From contig CM043944.1 in NCBI GenBank assembly GCA_014529385.2, positions 177,375,740 to 177,439,739 on the forward strand: a DNA stretch of 64,000 bases, in the 5' to 3' direction. Source of the stretch: Adiantum capillus-veneris. Its lineage: Eukaryota; Streptophyta; Polypodiopsida; Polypodiales; Pteridaceae. The notes under the pieces were generated by a model. The model worked only from the letters and a program-made list of their open reading frames with translations. It had not been told where the DNA came from and searched no databases. The translations under genes and the position numbers were made by a program. Below are positions 1-12,586 of the stretch, piece by piece. The first letter of the stretch is position 1. The number at the start of each line of letters is the position of its first letter.

Positions 1-1310
1 AGTCTAGCAACGAAAAGAAGATTATGTTGAAGATCTGGTACATGTAATACTCCTTGCAAAATTCAAGTGGAAGAAGATACGGTACCAAGATATAAATCTC
101 CAATATCCTTTACTTGACAAGTCGTATCATCAACAAGATAAACAACATGTTGAACTGGTAGTGGATGATAGTTATGGAGCCAGTTAGACTAATATGTCAT
201 ATTTCCTGTAGCACCAGAATCAACAATAAAAAGTGAACCATCACGTACATGAAGTATTCTGTCTGGAGCAACCGAACATAGGACGCAGCTTGTTTCTGGT
301 ACAATGTTGTTCCTATGTTCAGTAGCATATGCTCTATTACGATCTGTGTCAAATCGACACTTATAGCACATATGAGTGGGATGATCAGATCATCCACAAT
401 ATTCACAAGAAGAACAAGCAAAGTCTATAGATAAACGTGGTTGTTTCGTGGTAATATTGTGTTCTTCATCATATTGATGTGCCCAACAATCATCTTCAGT
501 ATGGCCATTTCTGTTGCAGTAAGAACATTGCTTACTAGAAAATTTGAGACGAGAGAAAATATTACCATGATGGCCACCTCTGCGGTTTCCTCTTTGAAAC
601 GGATGCCTTCGAGCATAAAATCCATCTGTTGTGACACACTCTCCTCTTGTAAAATCATAGCTGTATCATGACCAACATTACGTCGTTCTTGACGTTGAGA
701 GTATTCAATTAAAGACATGCACGCTTGGTCGAAATCAAGACCATCTTTATTAGAGAGAAGAGTAACAATGTTATCATAAGAGGAGTCCTTCACCGTATCA
801 AGGAGAAGTGTAATCAGTTGCTTTTGTGGAATAGGATCACCGATAGCAGCAAGTTGATTAATAATAGATTTGAAAGACTCAATATGTCCCTTCATGGCAG
901 TACCAACTTCATATTGTAGTTTAAGCAACCCTCTCAAATAAAGTAATTCTGTAACAGATTTCTTCTGAAAGTTTGCAATAAGGTACTTCCATACGTTGTG
1001 GGAAGTAGGCAGTTCATACATAACAAGCAGAAGAGAATCACTAAGAGCAGAAGAGAATCACTAAGAGCAGAATGAATATACCGACGAGCTGCTTTATCAT
1101 GTCGTTGCCAATCCGTATACGCAACATTTCAATCTTCAAATATAAGTCCTTCAGTGATAAGCACGCTATCATGATCTGTATCAATAGGCTGAGGCGGACA
1201 AACACAATTTCCAAGGACAACATCAGAGAGTTCATCACCTTCAAGAATTAACAACATCTTTGCTTTCCACCCTGGAAATCCTTAGCCTTGGAAAGGAGGA
1301 ACAAAACACT
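1..1310 (-). pseudogene. gag-pol: copia gag-protease, decayed
   Basis: The minus strand encodes a copia-type Gag (capsid protein of the retrotransposon particle). Its best-preserved stretch is 425-1021, with a WKYLIANF...LLYLRGLLKL pattern typical of the UBN2/copia gag family. The N-terminal part (about 1068-1310) reads on in another frame and holds a TGA stop near 1127. The frame is broken by a 20-base direct duplication at 1029-1068. At 189-371 a protease segment with FIVDSGATGNM carries the catalytic Asp-Ser-Gly triplet, and 1-188 continues the protease with an LHVPDLQHNLL motif. The gene leaves the window before integrase and reverse transcriptase. Not functional as it stands. Confidence 0.85.
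1029..1068. repeat. 20-base tandem duplication in copia gag
   Basis: The unit AGAAGAGAATCACTAAGAGC occurs twice head to tail. Removing one copy restores a continuous gag frame across the junction, so the duplication is a secondary mutation that frameshifted the gene. Confidence 0.9.
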
Positions 1311-2096
1311 GGAGAAAAGCCGTTGACGAGAATAGTCATAGCCATATCAGGTTGCGAGAAGACGTATAAGATAAGATCGCAGGATCTTCACACCATATAT
1401 GGTGAACGCTGCAATTGAGAACAAGAGAAATATGATGACTATGTTCTATCAATAGTAAACGAAAGAAGGATGCTCAATACACGTCCAAAGATGTGAGAGA
1501 CGTCATTCAAAAAAGCAAGAAAAAGGAGACGTTAATAATATTAGAGTCATCAAAATAGAGTGATGTGAGACGCAAGATTGACGGCCACAATATGAATAAA
1601 GCTAAATTTGCTCGAAAAAATTAACGCCAAATTTAGAAAAACGATCACGGACACTTCACGAAGACGCACTACGAAGAAAGTTGCGTCAAGCTCAATTTGC
1701 AATAAAAACAGCATAACTTTCTGCTGTGAACTCTGATTGATGCAAACCTAGAACTCAAGGTGATGAACAAGTTTTGGATGAAATGTGCCATTGTGCTATG
1801 CTGCATTGCGCTTTTCCCGTTTCTCCAAATTTTGAGCAGAATACCCCCAAAAATTGAGACGAAGTTCAGGGTGTCAAAAAACAAATCAACAAGAAAACGT
1901 AATCAGTGATTTATTATATGGATTAGTAATAAACACCACAAAAAACACTAATCATATTCTTCTTAACACAAAACAACCACAGTTAACAAGAATCAATCCT
2001 CAAAAAGTAAAATTGTAGCAATTTTGAATCTTAGATGCGAATCGCATACACATACTGTTTTGTCACCATGAATTGAATCGGTGCGTGATCATTAAC

Positions 2097-2108
2097 GCTT
2101 TGATACCA
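2097..2108 (-). other. primer-binding site, initiator Met tRNA type
   Basis: The minus strand reads TGGTATCAAAGC directly after the LTR end, a one-base variant of the TGGTATCAGAGC site complementary to the 3' end of plant initiator tRNA-Met. It fixes the inner LTR boundary and the element orientation. Confidence 0.85.
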
Positions 2109-2117
2109 TGCTGAGAT

Positions 2118-2172
<55 letters not shown>

Positions 2173-2274
2173 ACACACCATGTACGCTCCCAAAGACTGA
2201 TTCATATTGAGGACAAGATACAAATATATAGGTGAGACCAAGTTGAGTAGAGTGAGCCATATATATCTCCAACA
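2109..2274 (-). repeat. 5' LTR of the left-edge copia element
   Basis: On the minus strand the repeat begins TGTTGGAGATATATATGG and ends ...ATCTCAGCA, immediately followed by the primer-binding site. It contains a (GA/CT)n run of about 50 bases at 2119-2168 and TATATA stretches that could serve as the promoter. At 166 bases it is short for an LTR. The start sequence is nearly the same as that of the large non-autonomous element at 42252-46685. Confidence 0.85.
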
Positions 2275-2449
2275 TGTACCACTTCTCGTGGATACCTATC
2301 TTGTCTCTTTACCAAGTAAAAAAGGAAATTAGGTGTGGGATTATCCTTTTTTGTCTGTGTATTTTGCAAAAACTCCCATGAGGCAATATAGCCTCTACAA
2401 TCTTGACAACTTCTTTGCAACCCCCTCATGTCTTGTAGTTAAAGGCTTT

Positions 2450-3440
2450 GAATCTCCTCAAGAAGTGGTGTAAACTACAATACAGTCCCCAACACTGCAG
2501 GTTGGACCCTTTGCCAAGAGACATGAGGTTCGCTACCAACCATGTGGCCTCGCTGTGTGCTGACAATAGGGTTTCATGTAAGTGTGTGCATCAAAATTCT
2601 CCTCGATGCATGTGGGTTGGCGTTGCTCAAGGACACTTCATAGCTTCTCCCAAGACTAAAGCATCTCTTTCTTAGGCACTTTGTGATACTACGTGAAAAT
2701 CTAGCGACTGAAAGGGCTCCATGGGTACGAATCCGGTGAAGCAACAACTCTTGCTAGGGCTTCTCTCTTGGAAGTAAACCTTTGACAATAATATTTCCAA
2801 GGACGAATCTACTCTGTCGTGCTCGGTTGATGATCCCCAACACTCCCTAAGAGCAAGGTAAAGTGATGATGACCTTCCAAGAGACTTTGGCCAAAGTAGA
2901 GAATGTGTCCTTCCCTGAACGTAGAAAATTCTTGATCAACCTCTCTAGCTGGCTGATACAAGAACTCTAGAATATCCAGCAAGACGTAAGGTACCACATA
3001 GTAGCAAGAAGCACATGGTTGGCACTTCAGCAAGAGAAAGCTATGCCGAACTCCAATGAAGCAATTTCTCTTTGATAGAAAATAGGAGAGCAAAAATTTG
3101 TTGCTTTGACAAAAAATCCAAGACAACATGACAGCCCAAGTATCATACTTGTATTCCTAGGGGGTCCACCTAAAGCCCTCTCCATGCGAGCAATCAAACA
3201 TGGGAGCACTACCTACCCAGAAAGCCATTGTCTTCCGCTAGCTAATCAAGGCTCTAGACGCACAAAAAAACACCTCAAGAGAGTGCTCACACCTGCCGTG
3301 CATGCTGGCCTCCAAGCCCTCCAAAAACAAGCCTAAGTCATTAGCAAACTCAACGTCCAAATGCTTATCTCTCAGAATAGGTAGCCGCAGTCCAGGCAAA
3401 CCACCCTTCCATGAGGTCAAAAAATTTCTCATCACCTTAG
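2450..3440 (-). pseudogene. LINE ORF2 relic (reverse transcriptase C-terminal half)
   Basis: Minus-strand frames from 3435 down read LPILRDKHLDVEFANDLGLF, which matches the position and surroundings of the F/YADD active-site box of plant non-LTR reverse transcriptases, with the first Asp replaced by Asn. Further on come a KTMAFWVG stretch and, in a shifted frame around 2800-2950, an LIKNFLRSG...LAKVSWKVI...GVLGII pattern typical of the post-RT region of plant LINEs. The segment to 2450 is weaker. Several stops and frameshifts are present and the upstream RT and endonuclease are missing. It is unrelated in sequence to the LINE at 28317-35535. Confidence 0.6.
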
Positions 3441-4639
3441 CAAGAGGGTAGCCGTGTCATTCTGACCATGTGAGCAAGGAACAATCCTTTCTTTCTCATA
3501 CCAACAACACTTGACTGGGTGCACATCGGGAGCTAACACCCCTCTTCTCTTCAGTACTAGGGAGTAAAGCATAAATTAATGAAGCCATCATGAAAAGTAG
3601 AGTCAAACAATTCTCAAATTGGCACCAATACAAGTTTAAAATAGGTACAATCCATTTCAGACAATTTCATATGATATTTTCTCAAAAGGTATCTAAACAA
3701 AAAGTTCATTTAGGGTTTCTTTCAGATAGTTGAACTTTGAGGACAACTGGTTTGATTGTTTAGTTTTGGATCTGTCGTGCCAAGGCATGCCCAAGAGAGC
3801 AATTCAGTAGCCCAACTTCATGATGTGAAAATCAGGTTTTCCTTGGTTATACCCCTCGATGGTCACTAGAAGAGTGGGTACCTGGGTCAAAGAATATGAA
3901 GGCTTTCAAGCCGTTGATTTTTCCATTATCCTTTGCATTCATTTAAACTTCCATATTTATGTTGTAAATATTAGGTACAAATCCAATGGTAGGTCTAGCT
4001 CTCTTAGCAAGAGATGGTCTTGCTGGTCAATCTACTATTCAAGATGGAGGTTTCTCTAAGGATTTCTTGGCTTTTTAAGGACAATTATTGTATGTATACC
4101 CTATCTAAAAAAATTCAAAGCATCAGCCTTCTTGTAAGAGGTTTCTCATTGGCACTGTGTCAAACGAGGCCTTTGAGGTGGTGGCAATGGAAATGGAGAT
4201 TGCACCGTGTTCCTAAAGACTCCCCCGATGGGAACAAATGGCTGAGAAGGTTGTTGGTTAGATGATCTTTCACTTTTTGGTGCAGGAGGAGGGTGTATCA
4301 CCTAGGTCATTAGAGGGGGTAGCATGTAATTTAGAAATTGTGCTGGACTTTGCACCATTGGGAGATGTTGTTGAGGATGCCACGAGAGTATGTTGCTAAA
4401 TTGCCTTTATTTGACAAAAAAATAATTCTAAATGAATTATTGGATTTTTAAGTGAGAGGGTTTTCTCGCTTTTGGACACCAAGAAAAATCATTCTTAATG
4501 AATTATCAAAAATATAAGTGAGAGGGTTTTTCTCACTGGAGACATCAAACTACAGATATTTCTAGTGTGTCATTCACGGTAATGACGGGGAACTGTGAGC
4601 GAGGATATGTGTAAGGCCACCATGAACGGGTATTTATGA
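3441..4639. other. no recognisable gene
   Basis: Only short open frames with no family resemblance are present. The stretch at 4420-4540 contains two similar AT-rich segments ending in GTGAGAGGGTTTTTCTC-like sequence, probably an old duplication. I see no LTR, tRNA or coding signal. Confidence 0.5.
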
Positions 4640-4860
4640 TGTGGCGCATTGGATGGGTGACAAGGCGCATCGGGAAGAAATATTTGACCATCCGCAATGA
4701 ACATCTCTGATGCATCATAGGATGGGTGACAAAGAGCATCACAAAGGAGATTGGACCATAAGTTTGGTAGGAAAGGACTAGGTGAGAGGATTCCTGATGC
4801 GTCCCAAGGTGGGTGACAGGGGCATCAAAAAGGAAATATTCCATAGTCAGGCAAAAATTT
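4640..4860. repeat. imperfect tandem repeat, about three copies
   Basis: Three diverged copies of a unit of roughly 80-100 bases contain GGATGGGTGACAA followed by a GCATC element and an AAAGGA/GAAATATT segment (about 4646, 4720 and 4810). The unit is not recognisable as part of another element here. Confidence 0.6.
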
Positions 4861-5165
4861 TGAACTATGTTAGAATTGTGCACAAGGATGAGCAAGCATT
4901 TGAATGAAGATGGGTTCAGAGAAAACTTTGAGAAAAAACGATGATTTCTAAGAAAGCGGGTTGCTTTTTGGGAAAACAGGTGCTTCCCACGAGGAGGTCT
5001 ATGTCTACATTGCGTCTATGCATGTGGTTGCATTTGGGAGTGCAATATAAGCATTGGTTCTTAGTTCACAAGCGCTATTTGAATTTTTGAACAGGTTCAC
5101 ACTTTTTATGAAGTGGCCGGATGCCCACTTATTAAGTGGACAGCCCATGATAAAAATAAAGTATT

Positions 5166-7199
<2,034 letters not shown>

Positions 7200-7444
7200 A
7201 AGCTTGGCTCTTGGTTGGATTTGCATCACAAAGCCAAGAGTTGTTGGTGTAGGCCTCCCTTCTCACAAGCTTGGAGTAGGTGATAAGCTTTCCATTAAAA
7301 CTTGAGAAGGAGAGAGAGTCTTCTTACTCCACACATGAGCTAGTATGAGTGTGTAGGTGATAATGCCTTTGAAAAATAAGCCCCCCCTCTCTCTTGGTCG
7401 ACCCCTCTTGCTATTTGCTCTTGCTAGCATCCTATTGGACCTCT
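7200..7444 (-). repeat. chromovirus 3' LTR, portion left of the copia insertion
   Basis: This sequence abuts the copia element and resumes at 21346, because the copia target duplication (CCTCT here, CCTCC there) joins the two. The right-hand portion is the LTR of the minus-strand chromovirus, so this flank belongs to the same LTR. Its left limit is uncertain; no matching second LTR is present to define it. Confidence 0.5.
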
Positions 7445-7670
7445 TGTTACCATATACATGTGGTAGTGATGTGTGTGAACACACTAGGACCACCGGGGCA
7501 TTTTTTCCCTCTTTAGGAGGTTTTTTCCCCGTGCATTGTATATACGCCCATCACTCTAGGGCTATCTATCTTTCCATTGCACACTAAGTAACATACTCTC
7601 TATTGTGTGCCTCGAGCTTCCTTCGTCTTCTCCAAGCTGTGTGTGTTTCTCTACAACCCTAATTCCAACA
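7445..7670 (+). repeat. 5' LTR of copia
   Basis: Starts TGTTACCATATACATG and ends CTAATTCCAACA. By eye it differs from the 3' LTR at about seven positions including a one-base indel (for example GTGC versus ACATGC near 7527), roughly 3% divergence. Confidence 0.95.
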
Positions 7671-7672
7671 AT

Positions 7673-7684
7673 TGGTATCAGAGC
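7673..7684 (+). other. copia primer-binding site
   Basis: TGGTATCAGAGC, the canonical initiator tRNA-Met complement, lies two bases after the LTR. Confidence 0.95.
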
Positions 7685-8032
7685 AGGTCACGTCCTCCCG
7701 GGCTTAGTCGCCAGCTGCTCTATCACACGCCTGCTCACTTTCTCCGATTTCAGTGAGCTTTGGCGAGCGTTCGCAGGTCGACAAATATTTTGGGAGACCT
7801 CGTAGAGCTTGGTCTGCTCAGAATTTTGATTTGGGCTCATTTCGGCCTCCGTTTCCACTACAGGCAACACTACACAGGCTATTTCGTCATTTTGTGCAGA
7901 TTTTCTTTCAGTGCCGTTTTCTGCATAACAGGTGCCTTATAGTCTTCTACGGTTTGTGCTATATAGCACAGGTTGTTCCCGCTCCATTTCTCCTATTTTT
8001 GGGCAGTTTTCACATCAGGTGCAGCATTTACC

Positions 8033-10389
8033 ATGGCTGACAACAACAACACAGATGTGTTCAAGATGTTTGCTGCTGAGGAAAGGTTGGGTGGGGACAA
8101 CTACCCTATGTGGGCTTATATGATGCAACATGTTCTTGTGTCAAAAGGTGTCTGGAACATTGTGCAGGGCATTGATGTACGTCCTGGTTCTGATGATGTA
8201 GGCGATGTTGAGGATGTTGCAGGTCTTGCTGCAAGGATTGCAGCTGTTAGAGTTTTTTTGCCTACGGCAGAACAAGCTCGTTGGGATGTTAAGGATGCGC
8301 AGGCTCATGCATTGATTGCATTGTCGTGAAGCGCACCATTATTCCTCACATCCGTTCAGCAAAATCTGCAAAACAGGCTTGGGATATTCTAGCAGGTCTT
8401 TATGCAAGCCGCAATGAGGCTAAAATTGCTTTGCTGCGTAAAGAGCTGGAGTCGAAGATTATGCATGAGGAAGATGATATGGACACTTTCCTTGCTAGTG
8501 TCAAGGATATCAATGAGCAGCTTATTTCTGCAGGTGAAGTCATTTCAGAAAGTTCCCTTGTGCAGACTGTTCTTGATGCCTTACTAGATTCCTACCAGAC
8601 TTTTGCTAGTACTTGGAGACTGATGACCCAAGGAAATCCTGAAGTTGTCAAGTTTGATGCATTATGCACATTGCTATTGCAAGAGTCACTTTCTAGAAAA
8701 AACAGGACTAGGCAGCGTGCAGTTGAACAAGCTTTTATTGCTTCTCAAAGAAAGGGTGGTAACAGTAATGCAGCCACTTCTTATGGTTCTGCTGCGAGTG
8801 GCAAAATTTTTGTTCCTAATGCTTCTGGTGGCAGCACTTCGTCTGGCAATTCTGGTGATAAGGGCAAAAAGAAGATGCGTTGCCATTATTGTAAAGCCAA
8901 TGATCACTTGATCAAGTCGTGTCCTAAGTTGAAGGCCAAAGAGGCTAAGAAGAAAGAGAGTGGTTCCACTGCAAATGCTGGTTCCACCACAAATGCAGCC
9001 ATTGTTGAGTCTTCTGTAAAAGGAGACTGTGATGCTGATGTTGATGCAGAATGGGCTTTAAGCGCAGAGTGCACTTACAATCCTTCTATCCATGATGCAT
9101 GCTTGTCAGTTGCTGCAGATTCACATGTGTGGTATTTCGACAGTGGTGCTACAAAGCACATTACCTCACATCGTGAATTGTTTACCTCTCTCGAGTCTGT
9201 CCCTCATGGGAATTCAGTCACTTGTGCCAACAACGCCTCTTATCCAGTTCAGGGAGTTGGAAAGATTGTACTCACTGCTGCTAATGGCAGTTCCTTCACA
9301 CTTGTTGATGCACTTTATGTACCTGGGATCAAGAAGAATCTCTTGTCTGTATCCGCACTTGCTAGACTTGGACTTGTAGTCAAATTTGTGGATGACAGAT
9401 GTACAGTTCATGATCTTAGTTTTGGTGATGAAATTGTTGCATCTGGGCTTTTGTGCCGTGGGCTGTATAAGCTCACTTTGTATGACAAGTGTGGACAAAA
9501 TTTTGCAAATGTTGTTGCAGATTCAAGGGCTATTTCAGATGCAAAACTTTGGCATGCACGTTTTGGTCATTTGAATTTTGCCAGTTTGCTGCGTTTGCAG
9601 AAATCTGATATGGTTGCTTCTTTGCCGCCTCTTGAAGCACTTGTCAAACATGTTTGTGAAGGCTGTATTCTGGGTAAAATGCAGCATTCTAAGTTTCCAA
9701 AGGATGGTTCAGTTAGGGCCACATGCAGGTTGCAGCTTGTGCATAGTGATGTTTGTGGGCCCATGCAAACTCCGTCCTTGGGCAATTACCTCTACTTCGT
9801 GACTTTCATTGATGATTACTCCAGGCATGCATGGGTATTTCCGCTTAAAGCGAAGTCCGAAGTTTTTATGTGCTTCAAACAATTTTTGGCTATGGCTGAA
9901 AATGTCTCAAAATGTACTATGGGCACCCTCCGTTCCGATCGAGGGGGGGAGTATATGTCTCATGAATTTAATGCATTTCTGGCTAGTCGTGGGATAAAAC
10001 ACCAATGTACAGTGCCTTATACACCTCAGCAAAATGGTGTTGCTGAGAGGAAAAACAGGTCACTAACGGAAATGGCATGATGTATGGTCAAAAGTCAAGC
10101 TTTGCCGCATTCTTTTTGGCTTGAGGCCATCATGTGTGCCACTTATGTACTTAACAGGTGTCCTACGGAAGCTTTGCAGTCTATTACTCCATATGAAGCA
10201 TGGCATGATAGAAAGCCTTCTATTGAGCACATGCGTGTTTTTGGCTGTTTGGCATATGCTTTGGTGCCACAAGTGCAGCGCAGAAAATTGGATGATAAGG
10301 CTGTCAAATGTATTTTTGTTGGTTATAGTGCTGAAAGCAAAGGTTACAGGTTGTATCATCCACAAACAAAACGTATTTTGGTTTCACGG
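8033..10389 (+). pseudogene. gag-pol: copia gag-pol, 5' portion (gag, protease, integrase)
   Basis: The ATG at 8033 opens Gag. A one-base deletion at about 8324-8327 shifts the frame; from there an open frame runs to a TGA at 10078-10080 (probably CGA to TGA, within a normally conserved RSLTEMA-RCM integrase stretch) and then continues in the same frame to the gypsy insertion at 10390. Visible parts in order: UBN2-like Gag; CCHC zinc knuckle CHYCKANDHLIKSC (8880-8921); protease WYFDSGATKHI (Asp codon at 9139); GAG-pre-integrase LWHARFGH with CEGCILGK; integrase core with LVHSDVCGP, FIDDYSRHAW and SDRGGEY, then QQNGVAERKN. The protein would process and integrate the element's cDNA. Broken now. 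Confidence 0.93.
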
Positions 10390-11534
10390 TGTCAGGAGTT
10401 TTTTGGAGCAAGGGATTGCGCATATGTACATACCCATGCATGGTGCATCAAATAAAGTATTGCCCATTTTCCAGAGCCAGGTGGTTACGTGGGGCCCACA
10501 TGTGTACAGGTAGGACACCATGTACATAGTGCATCGATTTTCATCGTTACTGTTACCATTGTGTTTTTCTACAATAAGGAGGAGTTGGTAGCGCGTAAAA
10601 CTTCTCGAGGAAGCTATCCGCGGGCCGACGACGTGAGGTCAGCAGGTGCGTCAGATGGCATCTAGTGGCGTCAGGAGGGCGAACGAGGTCAATATTTGCA
10701 CGCAGATGAGGACGGACACAACGTGGGTGTTTGCTTGTGAGAATTATGCAGAAAGGTCATCATGAGGACCTTTTTTTTGGGGCCACTTCACGTGGTGGCG
10801 AGATGCATTATTGGAAAAAAGCTGAGTGCCAGGTGTGCGAATGATGCAAAAAGGTGACAACTATGCACTGCGAGGTCAGTTTTTGGCCTGTTCGGGGTCC
10901 GTTTGAGGTCATCTAAAAGGCCAAGGGTGCCCAACTAAGAAGGCTAAGTGTGGGAACTGAAAAAACTGAGAGAAGACCAGAAAAAACGTGGAGAAGAGAG
11001 GAGGAACAGCCGCAGCTGTGTTTTTGCTCATTTTGGAGCCTGTTTTGGCCGTAAACTGCTCATCCGAGGTCGGATTTGAGCACTTTGACATTGTAGACTG
11101 GGGTTTTGGGCCGTTCCGGACGCGATGGCGCTGTCCATTTTGCCAAATTCCTCACTCTTTTCCTGCTGTTTTTCTGTGTAAGTTTCTCTTATGAGCGAAG
11201 TTTCTGCTCCAGTTTGTGATTGTATCTGGCTTATTTTACCCATATTGTGTGAGCTGTTTGCCCCATTGGTGTTGGCCCAAGCTCATTTGTATCTAAACAT
11301 TAGAAATTCTCCTCTTTTGAGCTGAGTTTTTTGGGTGTGTGTGTGTGTGTGTGTGTGTCTGTGTGGAGTGGGCAAGTGGATAGTCTCTCTCCTCTCACTC
11401 CAGAGGTGTGTTCCCTGTCTCGGCCAGGTGTGTTGTGTAAGCCGAGTGGTGCCCCATAGTGTGTGTGTGTATCTTCCCAAGAGTGTGTGTCGGGTCGTTA
11501 TAGAGGCGCTGTGTGTGTTTTCATCCCGCTCACA
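10390..11534 (+). repeat. 5' LTR of Tat-like copy 1
   Basis: Starts TGTCAGGAG and ends CCCGCTCACA. Contains a (GT)n tract at about 11333-11362. Essentially identical to 17967-19111. Confidence 0.95.
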
Positions 11535-11540
11535 TTCTTT

Positions 11541-11556
11541 TGGTGCCCCCACTGAG
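11541..11556 (+). other. probable primer-binding site of Tat-like element
   Basis: TGGTGCCCCCACTGAG begins six bases after the 5' LTR and is conserved at 41565 in copy 2. The leading TGG fits pairing with a tRNA CCA end, but I cannot assign the tRNA species. Confidence 0.5.
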
Positions 11557-11594
11557 GATCTTCTTCGAGTACCTTCTGCTTCGAGCTTTGGGAT

Positions 11595-11690
11595 TACAGG
11601 TTGCAGGTTGCAGATTACAGGTTACAGGTTACAGGTTACAGGAACAGGGACAGGGATAGGTACAGGTGATTCACACAGGTACAGGTAGCT
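11595..11690 (+). repeat. short tandem repeat of TTACAGG type
   Basis: About eight imperfect copies of a 7-base TTACAGG/TTGCAGG unit, followed by CAGGGA/CAGGTA variants, in the untranslated leader. Copy 2 has only a reduced version near 41615-41670, so the array has changed length between copies. Confidence 0.8.
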
Positions 11691-12265
11691 GGAGTACAGT
11701 GATGTCACTTGCAGTTGTTGTGGGAATGCATCACTTGGCGCCTATTTGAGCGCATTGTCTGTTGGATTGTACGTTACTTGTGGAAACTGCCATTGCACGC
11801 CTTTGTGGAGCCATATATGGTTTTATTTGGCAGTCACAGCCATTTCTGAGACTTGGTCTGGAAGATAGTCATTTCTGAGACTTGACTATACGCGATTTGC
11901 ATTAGCTTTCGTGTGAGGGTCGATAGCGTGAGGTTTTTATTGAGCTGGGGGATTCTCAAATGTGGAGATCCTTTCGGTGATACAGGTAGCTGGAGCACCC
12001 TTTTTGTGACCTCGCCATAGGCTATGTACTAGTGAGTCCTACTTGATGCTCGGGTTCTATTGTTGACAGTTTATGCATACATAGACAGTCTATATTTTGG
12101 GTTCCTACTGCTCTACTTCTGGGGAAACTCTGTCGAAATTTTCCCAAGTTATGATGGCTGGTTTTTTGGTATTTTGAGCCATTTATGTTGTTATGCTGCT
12201 GAAATTTTGGCAAAATCAGAGGTTGAGTCAGGTGTGCCTTCTTGGGAGCTTCATGGTTGGCTTTA

Positions 12266-12484
12266 ATGGATGATCAAAATGGCCCTCAGTTCACTCCTTT
12301 TCATTTAACGCAAAGAATTCAGATTAATGTTCATGTGTCCAGGAAGATCTTTTTCCAGCAGCGCATAGTCTTTATGTTTGGGCCAAGAAGATTGAGAGAG
12401 ATCCTGGAATGTCCTTTGCCTGTTGTCATTCCGATGATCAACTATGAAAACTCATTTGATGTGCATGTGTTTGTCCTTATCTAA
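12266..12484 (+). CDS. small leader ORF, 72 codons, conserved in both Tat copies
   Basis: An ATG-started frame (MDDQNGPQF...) lies about 100 bases before gag and ends in TAA. The same frame, same length, with no stop or indel, is present at 46698-46916 in the older copy 2, with about 13 of 72 residues changed by eye. No domain is recognised; a central segment rich in Arg, Phe and Leu (KIFF...FMFGPRRLREILE) is the most conserved. Some Tat-group elements, such as Ogre, carry an extra ORF before gag, though much larger. It may be a true small protein, an upstream regulatory ORF or chance; constraint looks weak. Confidence 0.4.
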   Translation: MDDQNGPQFTPFHLTQRIQINVHVSRKIFFQQRIVFMFGPRRLREILECPLPVVIPMINYENSFDVHVFVLI

Positions 12485-12586
12485 AGTTGAGCTCCATTGA
12501 AGTTTCTAGGGATTGGGAAGTGAAAAGTTTTGGGTTCTTGCACGTGTGTTCGAAGGGGTTCTCAAAGCATCATAATTTGGGTAGCC

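Larger units (their letters stand above)
1..2274 (-). mobile_element. Ty1/copia retrotransposon, 5' part, truncated by window edge
   Basis: Reading leftwards on the minus strand there is a short LTR (2109-2274), an initiator-Met-type primer-binding site, a leader of about 800 bases and a decayed gag-protease reading frame that runs off the window at position 1. The remaining pol domains and the 3' LTR lie outside, so the outer target duplication (TGTAC at 2275-2279 on this side) cannot be checked. The LTR is the same family and orientation as the fragment at 63908-64000. Class assignment rests on the copia-type gag and the DSGAT protease motif. Confidence 0.85.

Noticed and set aside
2202-2429. 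Minus-strand 75-codon frame crossing the LTR edge
   Set aside because: It spans the copia LTR boundary and its flank and so cannot be an old gene.
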